Shown here one piece after another: positions 8,501 through 16,094 of a DNA stretch of 43,752 nt (position 1 is its first letter; every line of letters begins with the position of its first letter). This DNA comes from Acidobacteriota bacterium (GTDB lineage: Bacteria; Acidobacteriota; Terriglobia; Bryobacterales; Bryobacteraceae), in assembly GCA_016213775.1 (NCBI GenBank), contig JACQZR010000041.1, positions 1-43,752 of the forward strand, read 5' to 3'. The position numbers and the translations under genes are program-made. The notes beneath the pieces are model-generated. The model made no database searches, had not been told where the DNA came from, and worked only from the letters and a program-made list of their open reading frames with translations.

Positions 8501-10780
8501 TGCCTCGGTGGTGAACGAATTCCTGTTCACTAATTCCGTCGCAGCGAACAGAACGCGGGCGGCCCGGGCCTGCCGATCGTCCTCGCCGCGCTGCGTCAGT
8601 ACTTCCGGCAGGCCAACCGAGTGAATCTCGTAACGCGGCTTCATCGCTTCCTGCTCAAGGTAGAAGAACACCTTCGCGAAGCCCGGTTGCTTCTCGGCCA
8701 GGGCGAAGACCGCCTCATCCACCACTTGCAGTCCAAGTGCAGCCTGTACGCCTTCACCGCGGGAGTTGGTGACTTTGAAGCGAACCCGCGCTTCTTCGCC
8801 GGGCTTGTAGACCGGTTTGTCAGACGTTGTCTCGATCTTCAGTTCGTCGGCTGGCTGCACGAACAGCAGGCGATGGTCGGCAACGGGGATTGCGTCGCGG
8901 CCGAAAAGGTACGCGTTCACGTCGACGGTTCCGGCGAGTGCGGGTGTCGCCGTGAGTTCCAAATCGGCCTGTCCGTTCACAATATCCACATCGCGTGTGA
9001 GAACCGTCTGGCCGTCCTTGATCACGTCGATGTATGCCGCACCGCTATTGCGCGTGGAGAACACGCGGAAATGCATGCGATCGCCTGCGCGGAAGACCGC
9101 TTTATCCGTTCGCAACAGGATCTGGTCGTTACCGCTTCGCGACTGCAGCGTAAGCTTCGCGCTGCCTCGATTGGCGTCCTTATCCACAGCATCCACCTGG
9201 ATTCTGTCGCCTGTTGGCTTCAGGCGAACAATAGCGATGCCACCGTCGTCGCTGCTCACGGTTTGCTCGCCATTGCCATCAGCGCGAACACGAAGCGTCG
9301 TGCGGGCGGGCTTGCCATCAGCGTATGCGGTGAGGATGAACACCTGATTTTCAAGACCGGGGATGAGACTGCCGCCTTCCGGAACAGCGGTGATGATCAA
9401 CGGGGACTCACTGACGGTGATGGGTTCGCCTCTGGATTCAGAGTGGCCCGCCGAATCCTTCACCGTTGCTTCTACCAGCACTCGCGCCGCACCCTGGCTC
9501 AACGGCCTGCCTGCGAAGTAATCGGGCAGTTTGACATCGAAACGCCACGCGCCCTCTGCGTCGGTCTTTCCTTGCATCCTGGAAGCGACAAACGTGTCCA
9601 CGTCTGCCCCCAGTAGTTTGACGGACACTTCCCCCTCGACGGGTTTTCCAAAAAAGTAGTTTGCACGGACCGTACCTGTGACGCGCCCGCCGGGCCGGTA
9701 TCCATGAGTCGACTTGCCGGTGAACTCCACCGCTACCTTGAATCTGGGCAGAACATACTTCTCCACGTTGATTGCGATTTCCGCTTTGGCGCCGGCGCCT
9801 TCTCCGCCTTGCACCGCCCGTAGATGGTAGGTGCCGAGGTTCACTTCATCGGCCAGGGGAAACTCGACCGAGGCCACGCCAAACGGGCTCGTCTGCGTGG
9901 TCTTCTTCATGACCTTGTTGCCGCGCGAATCTTCCAGTTCGAAGGTCAGGGCGCGTGCGGCAGCGGCTTCGTGTCTGGTGCGGTCAAGCGCCAGAGCACG
10001 CACGTGGATTCGCTGTCCCGGCTGGTAGATCGGCTTCTCGGTGCTCAGAAGGATTTGCGTTCGTTCCTCAAGACGAACCTGTTGGATCGCTTCCGTGGAG
10101 CCAATCGCGGTGTCCACGCTGTAGCGCAGCGTGTGATTTCCGGTGATGCCGGCGGGAAAGCGAAACTGTGCTTCCACTGTGCCGCGCTGGTTGAGTGTGC
10201 CTTGGAACAACATCTGCCGTTTGTCCCCGAACTCCACTCGGACTGTGCCCTTGCCGCTAACGATCTCGTTGTTACTGTCCGTGACCACAACACGAACGGC
10301 CGCCTGCCCGCCGCTGGCGTAGGCTTGCTGCGCGCGAACATGGACAACGGGCCTGCGCAGAACATTTGAGATTGACTCGATGCCCTCTACCGCCGCGATT
10401 GATGCGTTGTCGAAAGTGAAGCGGTAGCGAAGCCGGTGCCAGACGAGTTCGTCAGCCGGCTTCGGGCGGTCCAGTTTGATGCTCGCCTGCCACATTCCAC
10501 CAGGTTTGGAAATGGACGCGGCACGCTCCACGCGGCCGATCACGCCATCTTCCGGATCGAGTACCTCCAGCACAAGCCGGCCTGAACCTGGCTTGCCCTC
10601 GTTGTACGGGATGTTCACATGCAGAGTGCCTTGAGTGTACGTAACGGAGGTCCGGTTGCCGGCGGACGCGTTCACGCCGTGAACCACAAAGGCAACGGCG
10701 AAGAGGGCAAACGCGATCAGTGGGGTCAACAACGGGGTGTGGCTGCGTAGCGGCGAAATGGGAACAAACGGAGGAATCAT
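5570..10780 (-). CDS. Alpha-2-macroglobulin family protein
   Basis: 1736 residues, matching the usual bacterial A2M size. The start at 10780 has AGGAG six nt upstream. Residues about 1-40 form a signal peptide or membrane anchor. Macroglobulin domains occupy the N-terminal half (for example the segment with KPIYQPGQRIHVRALALD). A carboxypeptidase-regulatory-like insert lies near 880-945, and a Gly/Val- then Pro-rich linker near 975-1005 just before the conserved A2M region. The thioester motif GCFEQ is intact at 1252-1256 (Cys1253), followed by the alpha-helical thioester domain and a receptor-binding-like C-terminus (IPPGFDLPSEDL). In the family, protease cleavage exposes the thioester so the attacker is trapped covalently; a periplasmic protease-trapping role here is inferred. 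There is no penicillin-binding protein 1c gene beside it, unlike many proteobacterial A2M loci. It stands alone, transcribed away from the methyltransferase. Confidence 0.93.
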   Translation of the reverse strand: MIPPFVPISPLRSHTPLLTPLIAFALFAVAFVVHGVNASAGNRTSVTYTQGTLHVNIPYNEGKPGSGRLVLEVLDPEDGVIGRVERAASISKPGGMWQASIKLDRPKPADELVWHRLRYRFTFDNASIAAVEGIESISNVLRRPVVHVRAQQAYASGGQAAVRVVVTDSNNEIVSGKGTVRVEFGDKRQMLFQGTLNQRGTVEAQFRFPAGITGNHTLRYSVDTAIGSTEAIQQVRLEERTQILLSTEKPIYQPGQRIHVRALALDRTRHEAAAARALTFELEDSRGNKVMKKTTQTSPFGVASVEFPLADEVNLGTYHLRAVQGGEGAGAKAEIAINVEKYVLPRFKVAVEFTGKSTHGYRPGGRVTGTVRANYFFGKPVEGEVSVKLLGADVDTFVASRMQGKTDAEGAWRFDVKLPDYFAGRPLSQGAARVLVEATVKDSAGHSESRGEPITVSESPLIITAVPEGGSLIPGLENQVFILTAYADGKPARTTLRVRADGNGEQTVSSDDGGIAIVRLKPTGDRIQVDAVDKDANRGSAKLTLQSRSGNDQILLRTDKAVFRAGDRMHFRVFSTRNSGAAYIDVIKDGQTVLTRDVDIVNGQADLELTATPALAGTVDVNAYLFGRDAIPVADHRLLFVQPADELKIETTSDKPVYKPGEEARVRFKVTNSRGEGVQAALGLQVVDEAVFALAEKQPGFAKVFFYLEQEAMKPRYEIHSVGLPEVLTQRGEDDRQARAARVLFAATELVNRNSFTTEAGRALPLAQEGQYRMRYQKRFADTVLKNAESLARVYDANRGDLAKAKLRDCWNNGVTIQNVYGNQFLFQSAGFDKKLRTQDDLMVYAQVKTKKPAKQQPHIEVIMEPDRGPFNGRAEITGLVNSPGPVTGISIVVRERTSRATYSTRPATSGTFTFSALPPGDYVLEVHDASLPSQRGVTLAARDKAVVIVTLAPDQFDRIAIVEQASFDRNIRFMRANRMADGVAGGVIGGVIGAVPAAAPPPPMELFMAKSELRREAKAKLTEAESGASEPRVRSYFPEALYINPQILTDDKGEASVVIPMADSITTWRMALLASTRRGALGSATGSIKVFQDFFVDLDLPVTLTQGDRVSIPVAAYNYSGTGGSVNLQLQPADWFSLAGDSANKTLAVDSGRVGGTQFTVEARRIGKFQLKLAAKMTGRADIVVREIEVVPNGREQTSVINGRLESIENHEVVFPPEAIADASKLFVRLYPGPLSQVVEGMDAILRMPYGCFEQTSSSTYPNILALDYMKRSKKLTPEVRAKAEGFITTGYQRLLTFEVPGGGFSWFGNAPANKILTSYGLMEFFDMLKVHEVDPRLIARTQDWLAAQQQADGSWAPDQAFINEGATNRYNSNLVRITAYIAWALGNTQYNGPAVEKAKQYVERNMTGKLDTYTLAVIANFAADYGRDRSFTQRAIAMLSEARTEQNDKAWWNAEETAVFATGQSAAIETTGLAVQALLNSGLEPALARKALAYLASKKDASGTWGTTQATIMALRALLLSMDKGAADVRGKVEISLNGQAMETLTLTAENNDLFHQIAVKGIHSPGANRIGLRFHGKGSMAFQLMGRYFLPWDKRPEREALSIDVSYDRTTLAQDDIATATATAKNNLPGAANMVMIDLGIPPGFDLPSEDLQAMQQRTANQKGGRLEKFSQTATQAILYFDSIPAGGSVTVKYRLRAKYPLRARTPQSKVYAYYDPAVQSIARPVALEVRKK

Positions 10781-10939
10781 AATCGGCTCCTGAACTGCAC
10801 ATCAGCCCTCTACAGAAACCTTTGACTCCACCTGGATGGGATTGGTTCCCGGGCTGTTCTGCATGAGGATGCCGTCACTGATGCGATCCTTTCATGTGGC
10901 GCGGATTCTTTTTTCGCGGATGCTACGATTGGACTCACG

Positions 10940-11659
10940 ATGCAGAACGCGAAAGCCTCAGTGGATGAGATCCGCGCGCGGTTTGACCAGGATGTGGAGC
11001 GCTTCTCCAGTCTGGAGACAGGGCAAATCAGTACCCAGGACGCTGCGCTGGTGTTGGAATTGATTGCCTGCTCGGCCGTGCGTGTTACGCCGCACGCGCG
11101 GCATATTGTCGACCTTGGTTGCGGCGCTGGCAACTTCAGCCTGAAACTGGCGCAACGGTATGCGGTTGAGTCCATCACGCTGGTGGACCTGAGCGCCAAC
11201 ATGCTCGACCGTGCCGTGGCTCGATTGCAGCAGGCGGTTCCGGAAGCAGCGCTTCATCCACATCAGACCGATGTGCGCGACCTCCGTCTGGAGCCGGCAT
11301 CAGTTGATCTCATTGCCGCCGCCGCTGTGCTGCATCATCTGCGCTCCGACAACGAGTGGGCTTCCGTATTTGCGCACCTTTTCCAGGCGCTTCGGCCCGG
11401 TGGCAGCCTGTGGATCTGGGATTTCGTGGAACATGATGTACCCGGCCTGCAGGCGGAGATGTGGAAACGTTACGGCGACTATCTGGAGAGCCTCAAGGGC
11501 GAGGAATACCGCCGCCATGTGTTTGCCTATGTCGAATATGAAGACAGCCCGCGGTCGGTTGCGTTTCAGCTACAGGCCCTGAGACAGGCGGGCTTCCAGG
11601 CGGACGTGATTCACAAGAACGGTTGCTTTGCCGCACTGTGTGCGGTGCGGCCGTCATAG
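10940..11659 (+). CDS. Class I SAM-dependent methyltransferase
   Basis: 239 residues. Motif I is DLGCGAGN at residues 58-65, followed by an acidic strand end (LVDLSANML) and a motif IV-like region (IAAAAVLHHL), all typical of UbiE/Methyltransf_11-type enzymes that use S-adenosylmethionine. The substrate cannot be told. The start at 10940 has only a weak GGA six nt upstream. It is divergent from the alpha-2-macroglobulin gene (159 bp between), and a truncated decayed copy lies downstream at 11958-12122. The stop codon overlaps the end of a possible minus-strand gene remnant. Confidence 0.9.
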   Translation: MQNAKASVDEIRARFDQDVERFSSLETGQISTQDAALVLELIACSAVRVTPHARHIVDLGCGAGNFSLKLAQRYAVESITLVDLSANMLDRAVARLQQAVPEAALHPHQTDVRDLRLEPASVDLIAAAAVLHHLRSDNEWASVFAHLFQALRPGGSLWIWDFVEHDVPGLQAEMWKRYGDYLESLKGEEYRRHVFAYVEYEDSPRSVAFQLQALRQAGFQADVIHKNGCFAALCAVRPS

Positions 11660-11957
11660 AGTTGGGTCCACCTCCGTGAGCGTACCGTCGGGTTGCAACC
11701 AGTGGAGCACGCCGGTGTAGATCTCAAACCAAGCGATGGAGATGTAGACTCCCTTGGTCGATACGCTATCACCTCGCGCTCGCCGGCATGGTGGCGTTGT
11801 TGCGGCCCGGCAATACTGGCCACGCGGGCGCGTGCCCGATCCGCAATCTTCATCCACGGCTCCACAGACTCGTCGACTCCGGTTGACTCATCGACGAGGA
11901 GAGCGCTGCACACTCGGGCACTGGCCGTGTCCAAGAACAATGATGTTCGGTTCTTGA
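11654..11957. other. Gene-poor stretch with a possible minus-strand gene tail
   Basis: No convincing gene fills this stretch. On the minus strand, a frame ending at the TGA of 11656-11654 has a protein-like last 35 residues or so (VYISIAWFEIYTGVLHWL, then PDGTLTEVDP), but upstream the frame degrades into Arg/Pro-rich shadow sequence with no start or ribosome site. It may be the remaining 3' end of a decayed gene. The family is not recognised. Confidence 0.25.
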
Positions 11958-12122
11958 GGCTTCGGTCGATGAGATCCGCACGCGGTTTGACCTGGATGTG
12001 CAGCGCTTCTCCAATCCATCACCCTCGTCGACCTGAGCGCAGACATGCTCGATTGTGCCCTGGCTCGATTGCCGCAGGCATTCCTCAAGCAGCGCTTCAT
12101 CCACATCGGACCGATGTGTCGC
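11958..12122 (+). pseudogene. Decayed partial copy of the upstream methyltransferase gene
   Basis: Two blocks align with the methyltransferase at 10940. 11963-12013 matches about 10961-11010 (shared words include GATGAGATCCGC and GCGCTTCTCCA), and 12014-12118 matches about 11172-11276 (shared words include GACCTGAGCGC, TGGCTCGATTGC and GCGCTTCATCCACAT). Between the blocks about 160 bp are lost, which removes motif I and the SAM site. The frame is also broken. It reads as an old tandem duplication that decayed and now lies directly before the phosphodiesterase gene. Confidence 0.85.
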
Positions 12123-12155
12123 CCCCTCGTTTGCCGCGTTATCATCAGCGATGAA

Positions 12156-13514
12156 ATGAAACTCGCCGCACTTTTTCTCGCCGCGCTTGGTTGCGCGCAA
12201 GCTCAAGTGGTGCCCGCCAAGGACCGCACGGTTGTTGTCATCAGTATTGACGGGCTCGCCGCTTCGGCATGGAAGGACCCGAGGTTCCCGGCCCCCAATA
12301 TGCGCCTGCTCGCCAGAGAAGGTGTCATTGCCAATGGGATGGTCCCTCCCAACCCGACCGTCACATGGCCCAGCCACACCACGATGATGACCGGCGCGCC
12401 GCCTTCTGTCCATGGCGTGCTATACAACGGCCTGCCCGTACGAGGTGGCGATCGCGCGCCGCTGAAAGTGGAGCCTTGGCGGCCAAAGCAGGAACTGGTG
12501 CAGACGGAGACGCTCTACGACAAATTCCACGCCGCCGGCATGACCACGGCTCAAGTGGATTGGGTGGCCATCTACAACGCGCCCACCGTCACGTGGCAGT
12601 TCGCCGAAGTGCCTGACCCCAACGGACCCATTGAAAAGGAGATGATCGCCGCCGGCCTGGTCACCGTTGACGAAGTGAAGACCTTCAATCGCGGCAATCC
12701 GGCGTGGCGCGATCAGATCTGGACGCAAGCGGGAGTGCACATCCTCAAACGCCACAAGCCGAACCTTCTGCTCTTTCACCTGCTGAACACCGACTCGCTC
12801 AACCACGCGGCAGGACCTCGCACCGCCGCCAGTTGGGCAGGCTACGCACTTGCGGACTTCTACGTGGGTCAAATCCTCGACGCCATCAAGGCCGCCGGAT
12901 TGAGCGGGCGAACGACCGTATTCCTCGTTTCCGACCACGGCTTCAAGACGGCGCGCCGCATCATCAAACCCAACGCGATCCTGCGGGAAATGGGCCTTCA
13001 CCGGGAAACCAATGGCAAAGTCGAATGCGACGTGCACGTCATACCGGAAGGCGGGACAGCCATGGTGTACTTCACCAACCCGGCGCGAAAAGGCGAATTG
13101 GCGGCCCAGATCGCGGAGAAGTTTCGCGGTGTCGAAGGCGTCGGCAGCGTGATCGAACCGAAGGAGTTCGAGGCACTTGGATATCCGCACCCCGATCGCA
13201 ACTCGCGTATGGCCGATCTTGTGCTGGCCGCTAAAGATGGCTATGCCTTCTCAGGCTCGGCCGCGGGCGCACCCCTGGTGAACTGGCCGGAAGGAGGCAA
13301 CCCCGGTAATCATGGCTACCTCAACACCGATCCGGAGATGGAGGCGACGTTCGTTGCCTGGGGATATGGAGTCCGTCGCGGCGTCCAATTGGGCGTGATT
13401 TCAGCGAACGACGTCGCCCCCACCATCGCCCGCTTGAGCGGATTGACGCTGCCTCTGGCCAAGGGGAAAGTGCTTAGCGAAGTCCTCGCGAATGACCTCT
13501 ACAAAAAACCATAG
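12156..13514 (+). CDS. Exported type I phosphodiesterase / nucleotide pyrophosphatase family protein
   Basis: 452 residues from the ATG at 12156, chosen because it opens directly into a signal peptide (MKLAALFLAALGCAQAQ). The frame is open further upstream, but that part is the methyltransferase pseudogene. Alkaline-phosphatase superfamily motifs are visible: metal ligand Asp32 (ISIDG), the nucleophile region PTVTWPSH with Thr70, DSLNH and VSDHGF for the second metal site. The fold hydrolyses phosphodiester or pyrophosphate bonds with two Zn ions; the substrate is unknown. It probably acts in the periplasm. No clear ribosome site precedes the start, so expression may depend on sequence inside the decayed copy. 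Confidence 0.88.
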   Translation: MKLAALFLAALGCAQAQVVPAKDRTVVVISIDGLAASAWKDPRFPAPNMRLLAREGVIANGMVPPNPTVTWPSHTTMMTGAPPSVHGVLYNGLPVRGGDRAPLKVEPWRPKQELVQTETLYDKFHAAGMTTAQVDWVAIYNAPTVTWQFAEVPDPNGPIEKEMIAAGLVTVDEVKTFNRGNPAWRDQIWTQAGVHILKRHKPNLLLFHLLNTDSLNHAAGPRTAASWAGYALADFYVGQILDAIKAAGLSGRTTVFLVSDHGFKTARRIIKPNAILREMGLHRETNGKVECDVHVIPEGGTAMVYFTNPARKGELAAQIAEKFRGVEGVGSVIEPKEFEALGYPHPDRNSRMADLVLAAKDGYAFSGSAAGAPLVNWPEGGNPGNHGYLNTDPEMEATFVAWGYGVRRGVQLGVISANDVAPTIARLSGLTLPLAKGKVLSEVLANDLYKKP

Positions 13515-13545
13515 CCGGAACGCGCCGCCAGCGGATCAATCCGAG

Positions 13546-13788
13546 TATACTGTCTGATGAATACGATTCCGGTGTGATACCGTATCAAGGACGGCTGCGT
13601 TGCCAGGTGGGGAACCGCTGCTCTGGCTGCAACGTCTAAGGCTCCAGGTGAAGGTTTCTCCTCCGGTGGAATCACCGGCATTGTGGAGTTGCCGGATGGC
13701 GCTGGTACAAAGCAGCCCCAAATGGCTTGCGGCGTTTCGCGCAATTCCGGTATACTCCGCAGTTACTGTAGTCTGTCAGGAGTCGTAT
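13546..13788 (+). promoter_or_regulatory. Possible structured leader and promoters before the TPR-like gene
   Basis: Two TATACT boxes are visible (13546-13551 and 13751-13756). The second has TTGCGG 18 nt upstream (13727-13732). Between them lie several helices: CGTTG/CAACG (13598-13602 with 13630-13634) enclosing CCAG/CTGG, and CTCCA/TGGAG (13642-13646 with 13684-13688) enclosing a perfect CCGGTG/CACCGG hairpin with a GAAT loop (13663-13678). Transcripts from the first box would carry this folded leader. No known riboswitch class was recognised. The region could also be spacer. Confidence 0.35.
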
Positions 13789-15144
13789 ATGGAGGGAATG
13801 GTGATTTTGAAATCAAACTACTGGATCGTTGCCGCACTCGCGCTGGCGCCCACAGCGTGGGGGCAACAGGCGCAAAAGAACTGGAAAGACCGTGCAGAGT
13901 ACGACCTGTTCCAATCGTGCGCCCAGCAGCAGGACCCGAACAAGAAGCTGGACTGCGTCAAGAGTTGGCGCGACAAGTATCCCTCCTCTGACTTCAAGGA
14001 GGAAGGCCTGAAATTGTCCCTTTCGGCGTACGTGGCCCTCAGCAAGTCCGCGGAAGTAGCGGCGACCTCCAAGGAGATCCTCACCATTTCCCCCACCGAT
14101 TTAACGTCGCTCTACTACCTCACTTCGATGGCGTTGAACAACACGGATCCCGCCGCGCTCGACAGTGGTGAAAAAGCCGCCAACACTCTCCTCGGCAGCC
14201 TCGACGCCACCTTCGCCGCCGACAAAAAGCCAGCCACCACGAAGGATGAAGAGTGGAACAAGGCAAAGCGGGACATGCAGGTCCTCGGCACTCGCGTCCT
14301 GGGTTGGGTGGCAATGACCAAGAAGGACAACGCCAAAGCCGAGCAGCAGTTCCAGAAGCTGTTGGACATGAACTTCAAGGACGGTGAAGTTTCCTACTGG
14401 ATGTACAGCGTCATTCGCGCCACAAAGGAAGTGAAACGCTACTCCGAGGCGCTTTTCTACCTCGCTCGCGCGGCTTCACTCCCCAAGGATCAGGGCGGAT
14501 TCGCCGATCAGCAGCGCAGGCAGATCGACGACTTCTTCGTCAAGGCCTACAACACCTACCACGGCGCCGACGATGCCGGCCTTGCCGAATTGCGCAAGAT
14601 GTCGATGGGCGCGCCGAAGCCGCCAGCCGACTTCCGCATCAAGACATCCATTGAAATCGCCACTGAGAAGGAAAACGAGTTTAAGTCAAAGAACCCGCAG
14701 TTGGCCTTCTGGATGGGCATCAAGAAGGAACTCGCGGGGGCGGAAGGCGAGAAGTTCTTTGAAGGCACAGTCAAGGGTGCGGAACTGCCGGGCAAGATCG
14801 AGGGCACCGAGTACACCAAGTTGAAAGGCCGGTTGATCTCGCATAAGCCCGCTACCAACCCCAAGGAACTCGTTCTTCAGATGGACACCACACAGGCCAA
14901 CGCAACCGATGGCGACGTCACCATCAAGATTGCCGACGGCAAGTTCATGAACGGCAAAGCTGATCCGGGAGTCGAACTCGAGTTCAACGGGACGGCCTCG
15001 GCCTTCACCAAGGATCCATTCATGGTCACCTTCGATGTGGACAAGGAAAACCTCGGAGGGTGGCCGGCGCAAGCCGCTCCTCCGGCAAAGAAGGCCGCTC
15101 CAGTGAGAAAGGCCGGGCCGAAGGGCGCGCCTAAGAAGAAGTAG
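13789..15144 (+). CDS. Exported TPR-like protein of unknown function
   Basis: 451 residues. The ATG at 13789 is chosen because AGGAG (13778-13782) sits six nt upstream and a signal peptide follows (hydrophobic stretch ending PTAWGQQ); the longer open frame lacks both. The body is helical and TPR-like (about residues 30-270, for example EGLKLSLSAYVALSKSAEV and AEQQFQKLLDMN), then an alpha/beta-looking region (about 280-420), and a Lys/Ala/Pro-rich tail (about 425-451). The type is frequent in Acidobacteriota as a hypothetical secreted protein. A protein-protein interaction role is inferred only. A strong hairpin follows the stop. Confidence 0.82.
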   Translation: MEGMVILKSNYWIVAALALAPTAWGQQAQKNWKDRAEYDLFQSCAQQQDPNKKLDCVKSWRDKYPSSDFKEEGLKLSLSAYVALSKSAEVAATSKEILTISPTDLTSLYYLTSMALNNTDPAALDSGEKAANTLLGSLDATFAADKKPATTKDEEWNKAKRDMQVLGTRVLGWVAMTKKDNAKAEQQFQKLLDMNFKDGEVSYWMYSVIRATKEVKRYSEALFYLARAASLPKDQGGFADQQRRQIDDFFVKAYNTYHGADDAGLAELRKMSMGAPKPPADFRIKTSIEIATEKENEFKSKNPQLAFWMGIKKELAGAEGEKFFEGTVKGAELPGKIEGTEYTKLKGRLISHKPATNPKELVLQMDTTQANATDGDVTIKIADGKFMNGKADPGVELEFNGTASAFTKDPFMVTFDVDKENLGGWPAQAAPPAKKAAPVRKAGPKGAPKKK

Positions 15145-15166
15145 CGTCAAAGAGTCTGTGCAATGC

Positions 15167-15197
15167 AAAGGGCTTCCGGGCGGACCGGAAGCCCTTT
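15167..15197. terminator. Bidirectional terminator hairpin between convergent genes
   Basis: A perfect 12-bp stem (AAAGGGCTTCCG at 15167-15178 pairing with 15186-15197) encloses a 7-nt loop and is A-tailed on one side and T-tailed on the other. It lies 22 bp after the TPR-like gene and 6 bp after the stop of the convergent dehydrogenase gene, so it probably ends both transcripts. Confidence 0.85.
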
Positions 15198-15203
15198 GTG
15201 TCT

Positions 15204-15992
15204 CTAGCGAAGCTGCCAGCGGGCGTCGCGCCAGTCGGCAATCCCCTCGTTCCAGATGCTGTATTTGCAGGCCATCTGGCCGCCATCCACAAGCAGCGCC
15301 GCTCCGTGAATGAAGCTCGCCGCATCGGATGCCAGGAATGCGATCGCGTTTGCCACTTCCTCCGGCGCGCCGCCGCGCCCCATTGGAATGTGCCGGAAGT
15401 ACTCTTTCAACGCCTCCGGCTGCTCGAAATACGCATTCGTCAGCCGCGTCCGGATCAGGCCGGGACATACCGCGTTGATGCGAATGCCGAACGGCCCCAA
15501 CTCGTTCGCGGCGGTGTGCAGAATCCCGAGTATCCCGGCCTTCGACGCGTTGTACGCAATCAGGGAGGCCTCTCCATCGTAGGAATTCGTCGATGCGGTG
15601 AGCACGATTGCTCCCGTCCGGCGCGGCTTCATCAGTCCAGCCGCCGCCTGCATCGTGAGAAACGCGCCCGTCAGGTTGACGTCGATCATTCGCCGCCAGA
15701 ACCCCTCGCTCGTCTCCTCAATCGGCGCCTGCGGGGCAATGCCCGCATTAACAGCAAGAACGTCTGGCGCGCCAGTCTGCGCGAAGGCCGCGTCAATGGA
15801 CGCCTTGTCGGTGACATCCACCGAAATCCCGGTCGCCCCAATCCTGGCCGCCGCACCTTGAGGATTCTCTTTCTCCAGATCAAGAATGAAGACCCGCGCT
15901 CCGGCCCGTGCTATCGATGCCGCCGTGGCGAAACCGATTCCATTCGCGCCGCCAGTGATAACAGCGGTCTTGCCGGTGAATTCAATGTTCAT
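15204..15992 (-). CDS. Short-chain dehydrogenase/reductase (SDR)
   Basis: 262 residues from the ATG at 15992 (MNIEFTGKTAVITGG), preferred over an in-frame ATG 30 bp upstream because classical SDRs begin right before the first strand. Classical SDR motifs: TGGANGIG (13-20) for NAD(P), NAG (82-84), and the catalytic set Ser134, Tyr147, Lys151 (YNASK). ILDLE with an acidic residue after strand 2 suggests NAD rather than NADP. The reaction is reversible oxidation of an alcohol; the substrate is unknown. It converges on the TPR-like gene and diverges from the permease gene. Confidence 0.93.
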   Translation of the reverse strand: MNIEFTGKTAVITGGANGIGFATAASIARAGARVFILDLEKENPQGAAARIGATGISVDVTDKASIDAAFAQTGAPDVLAVNAGIAPQAPIEETSEGFWRRMIDVNLTGAFLTMQAAAGLMKPRRTGAIVLTASTNSYDGEASLIAYNASKAGILGILHTAANELGPFGIRINAVCPGLIRTRLTNAYFEQPEALKEYFRHIPMGRGGAPEEVANAIAFLASDAASFIHGAALLVDGGQMACKYSIWNEGIADWRDARWQLR

Positions 15993-16094
15993 CAGTCTCG
16001 TATGGTACATCAGATGGAACATCTTGCCGTCGGGCGAGCACCTTCAGATACGCAAGAAGAGCGGACTCGTTTACACTGAAAGCTCATCCGCCGA

